Positions 57,833 to 64,000 of a DNA stretch of 64,000 nucleotides are shown here, one piece after another. The stretch lies in assembly GCA_037349105.1 (NCBI GenBank), contig JAYJMM010000099.1:1178001-1242000 (forward strand), read 5' to 3'. The stretch is from Limnomonas spitsbergensis. Its lineage: Eukaryota; Chlorophyta; Chlorophyceae; Chlamydomonadales. Positions within the stretch are counted from its first letter, which is position 1, and every line of letters begins with the position of its first letter. The position numbers were made by a program, and so were the translations under genes. The notes under the pieces are model-generated. The model was not told the DNA's origin, made no database searches, and saw nothing but the letters and a program-made list of their open reading frames with translations.

Positions 57833-60800
57833 TCAGCTAGCCCCGTCCATCAGGTCTAGCAGGTCGTCCGAATCGGCTGCACCCTGGTTCATGTTCATCG
57901 ACTTCATCACGCCCGACAGCCCCGCCTTTTGCTTATACGACTCGTTCTTGCCGTCCGTCCCAAACATAAGCACGGCAGGCTTGCCGTCGCTGCCGCCCGG
58001 GCCGCCGGTGCCGTCGCCATCTCGGAACAGGTCGAGTTTGAAGTTGTCCTCCGCCCCTGCCTTGCCAGGCTTGATCAACAGCGCAGACAGCAGGTCAAGC
58101 TCGTTGCGCGCCTTGCTCCCGCCCTTCTCCCGCACCTCCTCCGCAAACTGCACTCATGGGCACGGCATAGAACAGATGTGGGTGTATTAGCATCAGAGTT
58201 GGGATCTGACACTCACCATAAAAATGACTCAGGGGTCACGTCAGAAGGCTAATTACGCAGGGAAAATGTTTAAGTGAAACTGTAGTACGGTATTCTGACT
58301 GAAGAACCATAATATTCTCGTGACACCGTAATGGGCCATCCCGACCATCACGACCATCACTTGCCCAGCCGTGGTCAGCAAGAGGCCTTAATTGGCAGGA
58401 TGGAACCGGGTCTTTTGTCCCACAACCTCATGGGAAACAATGAGGCCACGGGATTCATACCTAACCCTCCAGCTTGATTCCCCCTCCCCTGCCCACCCCG
58501 ACCCAAAACCTTCTTTCGTACCGCTGCGGCCCCGCTGGACATTGCTGACATCTTAGAGAAGGACTGCGCGTCCCCTGCCGCGGCGCTGCCCCCGCCGCTG
58601 CCTGCGGGGGCGGGCGCCGAGGTGTCTGCCGTGCGGCTCGTTGGCGGTACAACCGGCGCCCGGTCATCCTTGCTGTACAGATTGGATCCAAGGGGCACCG
58701 GGTGGACAAAGAACTCGCACGCATCCACCTGGACAGACGACGCAAACGCAGGAGGGGGGCAGTGAGGTGTGAGGGCAGGCGGGGAAGGGCTGCCACGCTT
58801 TGGGTCATGTTAGGTCTTCAAGCTTAGGAATGTGTCTTCTTGAATCTTCTCACTCAGGGTTTAGGGTTACCGCTTAGGGTACCTTAAACCCTCACTACAT
58901 TCTGACATCTCACCGTTTGTGACTTAAGCTTGTGCTGGTCTTGCACGGCACCGTTGCCCGCAGTGAAGCGCTTGACAGTGCCCACCCGCGCATCCGTGGG
59001 CGACGCGAGGATGAGGCGGCCCGTCGAGGATTGGATGCCCTCTTGGAGGAACAGCGAAACCTTGACACGCTTGTCTGTAACAGGAGGAGGGAGACAGGGC
59101 AATAATACGGTTCAATGGGTGCGAAAAAAGCCTGGCCAACTCGTCAAATTTGAAGGCCACTGTTTATTTGGGTGTTTATTGTAGGGTGCTTATTTGGAGG
59201 TGTTCGTTTTATTTGGAGGTGTTTTATTTTTGGGTGTTTACTTGGGGGTGTTTACTTGGGGGTGTTTGTTTTGGGGTGTTCGTTTTGGGGTGTTCGTTTT
59301 GGGGTGTTCGTTTTGGGGTGTTCGTTTTGGGGTGCATCACCTACATGATCATGGCATCAACGCCTACAATAGCAAGCCCTGCTGCCTGGGCTACCGGCGT
59401 CAGCCTGGCCAAGGTCTGGCCTCAAGCGGCCAAGTCCTGGCAAGGCCCAACGGCTTGCCTCAGGTGGTCTGGGGCAGTTTTTATCTTTACGTGACTCTGC
59501 TACATGTCAGCTACACTCCGGCCTCTGGCCCCATTTGTGGCCATCCAGTCTGCCTTGGCCACCGGTTGTAGGCAGTTCCAGGTTGGGTCCCGATCAGGCC
59601 TTAAGCGGCCGCATGGTGGCCTGCCCGAGGCGGCCTCGTAGCCGAAAAAAGAAGCACTGGTCTGGGGCGCATATTGACATTTGAATGCAAGACTGAGGCC
59701 TGCCATGCCGTATCATTCGGAGAAAAGGTGACAAGCTTCAGCAAGCAGGTCAAGGCCTGATGTCGACATAGAGATACCCGCCCTTTTGCAGAGGCCTGTA
59801 CTGCTGCCCTCCAATACCTGCGCCCCCGCTCAATACCTGCTTCCCCGCTTTCCAAGATCCCCCGCTCAATATCTGCTTCCCCGCTTTCCAAGATCCCCCG
59901 CTCAATACCTGCTTCCCCGCTTTCCAAGATCCCCCGCTCAATACCTGCTTCCCCGCTTTCCAAGTTCCCCCGCTCAATACCTGCTTCCCCGCTTTCCAAG
60001 ATCCCCCGCTCAATACCTGCTTCCCCACTTCCCAAGATCCCCCGCTCAATACCTGCTTTCCCGCTTCCCAAGATCCCCCGCTCAATACCTGCTTCCCCGC
60101 TTCCCAAGATCCCCCGCTCAATACCTGCTTCCCCGCTTTCCAAGATCCCCCGCTCAATACCTGCTTCCCCGCTTTCAAAGATCCCCCGCTCAATACCTGC
60201 TTCCCCGCTTTCCAAAATCCCCCGCTCAATACCTGCTTCCCGCTTTCCAAGATCCCCCGCTCAATACCTGCTTCCCCGCTTTCCAAAATCCCCCGCTCAA
60301 TACCTGCTTCCCGCTTTCCAAGATCCCCCGCTCAATACCTGCTTTCCTGCTTTCCAAGATCCCCCGCTCAATACCTGCTTCCCCGCTTTCCAAGATCCCC
60401 CGCTCAATACCTGCTTCCCCGCTTTCCAAGTTCCCCCGCTCAATACCTGCTTCCCCGCTTTCCAAGATCCCCCGCTCAATACCTGCTTCCCCGCTTCCCA
60501 AGATCCCCCGCTCAATACCTGCTTTCCCGCTTCCCAAGATCCCCCGCTCAATACCTGCTTCCCCGCTTCCCAAGATCCCCCGCTCAATACCTGCTTCCCC
60601 GCTTTCCAAGATCCCCCGCTCAATACCTGCTTCCCCGCTTCCCAAGATCCCCCGCTCAATACCTGCTTTCCCGCTTCCCAAGATCCCCCGCTCAATACCT
60701 GCTTCCCCGCTTCCCAAGATCCCCCGCTCAATACCTGCTTCCCCGCTTTCCAAGATCCCCCGCTCAATACCTGCTTCCCCGCTTTCCACGATCCCCCGCT

Positions 60801-62730
60801 CAATACCTGCTTCCCCGCTTTCCAAAATCCCCCGCTCAATACCTGCTTCCCGCTTTCCAAGATCCCCCGCTCAATACCTGCTTTCCTGCTTTCCAAGATC
60901 CCCCGCTCAATACCTGCTTCCCCGCTTTCCAAGATCCCCCGCTCAATACCTGCTTCCCCGCTTTCCAAGATCCCCCGCTCAATACCTGCTTTCCTGCTTT
61001 CCAAGATCCCCCGCTCAATACCTGCTTCCCCGCTTTCCAAGATCCCCCGCTCAATACCTGCTTCCCCGCTTTCCAAGATCCCCCGCTCAATACCTGCTTC
61101 CCCGCTTTCCAAGATCCCCCGCTCAATACCTGCTTCCCCGCTTTCCAAGATCCCCCTGCTGAGGATGAAAAGCGGTCAAAACGATGCTTCTGCTGCCCCC
61201 GCTCATAAAAAGCTTCCCTGCTTTGATGATTCCCACCTGCCGTGTCTCACAAGCTGCTGCTGCTGCCCCTCTGCCCCACCACCCTGACTCGCAGGGCCCC
61301 ATGGTTGACCACCAAGTAAAAAGGGCTGCAACATCTGTCGGACGCTGATCCCATCTCCGTGGGTTCTATGCAGCCAATCACGGAGAAGAAAGCACACAAG
61401 CGCCCGTCAAACGCTGAACCCTAAAGCAATTTGCACAGATATTCTATCAAGCCTCCCACAAAGCATGAAACCCTGAAGCGTCTGCTCACCCTTTCACCCA
61501 CCGTGAATACAATGATTACGAAATCGTGCGTTTATTCGATCAGAAGAAGCACTTCCAATGTAAGAGTTGCCCCAAACTAGTCCTCCACTTAGTGGAGGCG
61601 CCTGTTTTGTAACACCTCGAATTAAATTGGGGTCCCCTACGGTAACACGCTTTAGAGAGTCAACGGGATTGCTAGGTGCCCTGCTCCACTACGTGGAGGT
61701 ACACGTAGTGGAGCAGCAGAGCGGGGTTTTTGTGGTAAGGCGCAGGTTTTGTAACCCTTCGAGCGGCCCGCCCGGTACAGTAGCTAATAGAACCGTGGCG
61801 GATCCCGCTTCTGCGTCTTTAAAGAGGCCCGCCTCGCGCTTTAGAGAAAAATCGGTATTGCTCTGCTTAGCGCCCTCAGGACGCCAAGCAGAGCAATGCC
61901 GATTTTTCTCTAAAGCGTGTAGCGGCTCTCCACCGTAGGTGGAGGAGCCGCGGCGTAACTCCTCGAGCTCAATTTGAGCCCCAGACGGTAAGGGGCCCCA
62001 AAAATGCCCTCCACAAACCTCAACCCAGGGATCCGTGCAGCTGTTCACTGCGGAAGGGGCGCTGTATCGTCCATCGCACACCATACTCCTGGACCTTTAA
62101 CCCTGAGCCTCGGAATCCGTGCTGCCGTTCATCGAGGAAGAAGCTCTATAATGTCTATCCGTCGGACGAAAATCCCACAACCTAAACCCGGCAGTACGTA
62201 CGACTATTTAACAGGGAAGAGGCACTGCTGTGTCTTTCACACGCTGAACCCTTAACCTTTAACACTCAACCCTGGAATATGCAGCTGTTCACCGAGGAAG
62301 CAAGAGGCGCTGAAGCGTCTGTCTGTTGGACGAAAACACGCAACCTAACCCCGGGAGTACGTTCGACTACTCAGCAGGGAACAAGCACTGCGATGTCTGC
62401 CACACGCTGAACCCTCAACCCTCAACCTTAAAACTTAAAACCAAAAATCTCTACCCTCGAATGTGTGCAACTTTCCTCTAGGAAAGTGGCGCTGCGACAT
62501 TTTATTTTTTACTCGCCCACCCCCATAAACCCTTAACCTTGGAATCCGTGCAGTTATTTACCGAGGAAGAAGCGCTGTAGCGTCTGCCGGACCCCGTGCA
62601 GCTGCCCTGTCGTCATGCTCCCGTACGTCGCCACCATCCGTGCATCGATGTGTGAGACGAGGCCCAGGATGTGGTCATCCGATATGGCGGTCATCATGGA
62701 GCGGATGGAGCTCAAATGCAAGCGCGTCAC
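57833..62730 (-). CDS. OSCP1: Organic solute carrier partner 1 (OSCP1), four 3' exons
   Basis: Exons on minus: 62,730-62,562; 59,074-58,914; 58,728-58,522; 58,147-57,833, all GT-AG with consistent phase (1, 0, 0 at the junctions), ending in TGA. The joined product reads SMTTGQLHGVRQTLQRFFLD, then KRVKVSLFLQEGIQSSTGRL, ACEFFVHPVPLGSNLYS, ARNELDLLSALLI, FKLDLFRDGD and ends DDLLDLMDGAS. These match in order the conserved OSCP1 blocks (GEFQLIRQTL, FFQD, RVSxFLK, LGTNMYS, EELNFLARLM, FRLNLF, GDDLLAMMDEL). OSCP1 is found in ciliated eukaryotes and in algae is linked to flagella; it has no known enzymatic activity. The N-terminal half should lie beyond 62,730. Intron 1 is 3.5 kb and holds a minisatellite, hairpins and decayed exon copies. 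Confidence 0.85.
59195..59335. repeat. ~15-bp minisatellite TTTGGGGTGTTCGTT
   Basis: On plus, TTTGGGGTGTTCG repeats about five times perfectly and is preceded by looser TTTGGGTGTTTACTTGGGGG units. It is intronic to OSCP1. Confidence 0.9.
59336..59815. other. OSCP1 intron 1, unique part
   Basis: A block with GGCCAAGTCCTGGCAAGGCC and TACATGTCAGCTACACTCC carries no supported exon. Confidence 0.4.
59816..61158. repeat. 36-bp minisatellite, about 37 units
   Basis: The unit is TACCTGCTTCCCCGCTTTCC plus AAGATCCCCCGCTCAA, with a CTTCCC variant and some 35-bp units that shift frame. It is open on both strands as 12-residue repeats (PLSKIPRSIPAS on plus, ILESGEAGIERG on minus). It lies inside OSCP1 intron 1, so the long frames are not genes. 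Confidence 0.95.
61159..61560. other. OSCP1 intron 1, unique part
   Basis: No exon seen. Short blocks (CACGGAGAAGAAAGCACACA, CGTCAAACGCTGAACCCTAA) resemble the decayed repeat field at 62,020-62,450. Confidence 0.4.
61560..62005. repeat. Cluster of GC-rich hairpins
   Basis: Four palindromes lie close together: CTCCACTTAGTGGAG at 61,579; CTGCTCCACTACGT pairing with ACGTAGTGGAGCAG at 61,681-61,716; a 32-bp-arm hairpin at 61,837-61,917 (CGCTTTAGAGAAAAATCGG pairing to its complement across a 17-nt loop, one mismatch); and GGCTCTCCACC pairing across GTA with GGTGGAGGAGCC near 61,925. Phrases such as GTAACNCNTCGA repeat between them. The style recalls dispersed hairpin repeats of green algal organelle genomes, so an organelle-derived insert is possible. 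Confidence 0.7.
62020..62470 (-). pseudogene. Decayed duplicates of the OSCP1 exon end and donor
   Basis: The true exon ends ACGCTACAGCGCTTCTTCC, then TCGGTAAATAACTGCACGG. Similar segments lie near 62,310 (GCTTCAGCGCCTCTTGCTTC, GTGAACAGCTGC), 62,140 (GAGCTTCTTCCTCGATG) and 62,060 (CAGCGCCCCTTCCGCAGTGA, ACAGCTGCACGG). They are separated by AACCCTGAG/AACCCTCAACC filler and a GTACGTNCGACTA repeat. Confidence 0.65.
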
Positions 62731-62756
62731 CTGCACAGTGTGCATACGTCGGGGTG

Positions 62757-62850
62757 TTTCAGCTACATTTCAGCTACATGCCAGGTGTACAGCAGCCACA
62801 TTCCAGGGTAATTCAGCCACATGACAGCAACATTACAGCTACATCCTGGC
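62757..62850. repeat. TTCAGCTACAT short tandem motif
   Basis: TTCAGCTACATTTCAGCTAC, CAGCCACATTCCAGGG, TTCAGCCACATGACAGC and TTACAGCTACATCC follow one another. The same 10-12-bp word appears singly near 49,170, 49,265, 53,938, 55,090 and 59,500. Confidence 0.65.
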
Positions 62851-62864
62851 AGCAAAGTGAGAGA

Positions 62865-62980
62865 CCAGTCCGTGGATGTGGTCATCCGTTAGGGTGGTCA
62901 AACAACAAATGGATAGATGGACCTCAGATGCGAGAGCGTCACCTGCCTGGCACCAGTCCCCTCAGCACCCCAAAGCTTGA
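62865..62980 (-). pseudogene. Decayed duplicate of the OSCP1 exon start
   Basis: On minus, GGCAG followed by GTGACGCTCTCGCATCTGAG and TCCATCTATCC parallels the true exon start GTGACGCGCTTGCATTTGAG, CTCCATCCGCTCC. GGATGACCACATCC parallels GGATGACCACATCC in the true exon, with TGA and TAA stops in between. Confidence 0.7.
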
Positions 62981-63470
62981 CCTTTTCTTTCGCTGGGACA
63001 TAACAAGGTGTGAGACCGGCCGCCCAGCCCTAAACACCTGAGACCCGAACACAAAAAACAGCCTGGGTGCCCACAAGGAAGACCTGCGAGTCAGATTCAG
63101 ACCTCGTCCTCACCTTCACAGTCTGATCCTGGTACTAGGATCCCTGGAGCACAAGACCTGTACAAGCTTCGTGAACTCCTTCTACCCCCGAGTGGTGTAG
63201 GGTTACAGGGGCCACCAGGCAGGTCTAACGGGTGCCTTCCTTAATCCACGCCCCAGGGCGTATTTCTTTCTACTCCCCTTTGGTACACAGCCTTGCAAAT
63301 GCAGTATTCCTCATGCCTCACTCTGGCGAATCCTTAACATCGTTCTACAAGCACTACTGGCCTCCAGGGCCCCTGCTGGCCTCCACCCTAAGCTTCAAAA
63401 CTTGGACCTACAAGTAACACATCAAAACTGACACCCTGGGACGAAGTCTTACCTTGCACATCACTATTTA
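62981..63470. other. Unassigned upstream OSCP1 region
   Basis: Short open stretches only. An N-terminal OSCP1 exon could lie here or beyond the window, but I cannot point to one. Confidence 0.35.
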
Positions 63471-64000
63471 GTCTTAACCAAATGTGACTAACACACTTGT
63501 CATCATGTCAAGCATCAAAGCTTCCACCCAGAAACCTATGTCGACACGGCCAGCACCTGTTCCAAGCCATGTGAGCAAGGCTCCTGAAGAGCTCAGAAAT
63601 CAACACGCACCCAGGGGCTGGTCCCCTCAACGCAGTCATGCACCCAGGGGCTGGTCCCCTCCATGCATCCAGGGACGGGAGCCTCCCTCCAATATCCAGG
63701 TTTGCTCCTAAAAGAAATGCAAAACAAACACTTGACCCACTCCACCTTCTGTGTCGAGGCTGTTTCCAAAACGAAACAGAATTGAAGCCTGACCCACCTC
63801 CAGCATCAAGCTTTCAACCGCAAAAGAAAGAAACAAACCGTAACCAACAGCTCATCAAGTCCCACCCTACAAACTTGTTGTAACGGTTTGGATAAAACAT
63901 GCCTGCGCATAAATTGACCACCTCCAGCATGAAGTTATTTTCCTGCTGGAACAGAACAAGAAATTATCTCTGGCCCACCTCTAGCATGAAGTTATTATCA
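63471..64000. repeat. Degenerate ~65-75-bp repeats
   Basis: CCCACCTCCAGCATCAAGC, CCACCTCCAGCATGAAGTTA and CCCACCTCTAGCATGAAGTT recur near 63,795, 63,920 and 63,970, with weaker copies near 63,510 and 63,740. CACCCAGGGGCTGGTCCCCTC is a near-perfect pair at 63,609 and 63,641. The array runs off the right edge. Confidence 0.75.

Noticed and set aside
59786..61162. 458-codon plus ORF and Glu/Gly-rich minus ORFs
   Set aside because: They lie within an OSCP1 intron and consist only of the 36-bp repeat.

Overview
The window looks like nuclear DNA from a flagellated green microalga. The three genes I can name are eukaryotic and split by GT-AG introns: a PP2C-family protein phosphatase, the ciliary-type protein OSCP1, and a broken fragment of the TORC1 scaffold Raptor. 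The DNA is GC-rich and saturated with minisatellites, and it carries a BRO-N gene of large-DNA-virus type. The repeat load and the viral gene would suit a prasinophyte such as Cymbomonas (Pyramimonadales). That placement is inference from style only; no rRNA or plastid gene is present to fix it.

Layout. 1-15.49 kb is one uninterrupted array of a 75-bp satellite that runs off the left edge and keeps several reading frames open. 16-21.5 kb holds smaller repeats: four ~150-bp units, five ~172-bp units and a 2.9-kb array of a 12-bp unit. 22.3-29.9 kb is a direct segmental duplication of about 2.1 kb. It carries two copies of Raptor linker exons, with a Raptor HEAT exon between them; all have in-frame stops, so this is a pseudogene. 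31.6-32.7 kb is a diverged, inverted second array of the 75-bp satellite. 34.4-36.4 kb is a large palindrome (arms about 750 bp) derived from one ORF. 37.4-38.8 kb is an OTU-like cysteine-protease ORF with a 13-residue repeat tail and one in-frame TAA. 40.2-44 kb has a MYND zinc-finger last exon and a few orphan exons. 44.6-48.7 kb is low-complexity repeat DNA around the BRO-N gene. 50.07-54.68 kb is the PP2C gene on the minus strand, with five phase-consistent exons. 57.83-62.73 kb is OSCP1 on the minus strand, with four phase-consistent exons; its largest intron contains a 36-bp minisatellite and a block of GC-rich hairpins.

Main observation. Several genes (PP2C, OSCP1, the MYND gene and possibly the plus-strand gene at 41.8-42.2 kb) have real exons flanked by decayed tandem copies of those exons, usually spanning a splice junction. 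In one case three equivalent 5' splice donors lie 39 bp apart in the same phase. This suggests that tandem duplication of exon-intron junction DNA drives both minisatellite birth and intron growth here. A dispersed element of about 235 bp, present on both strands, is a second candidate for an undescribed element.
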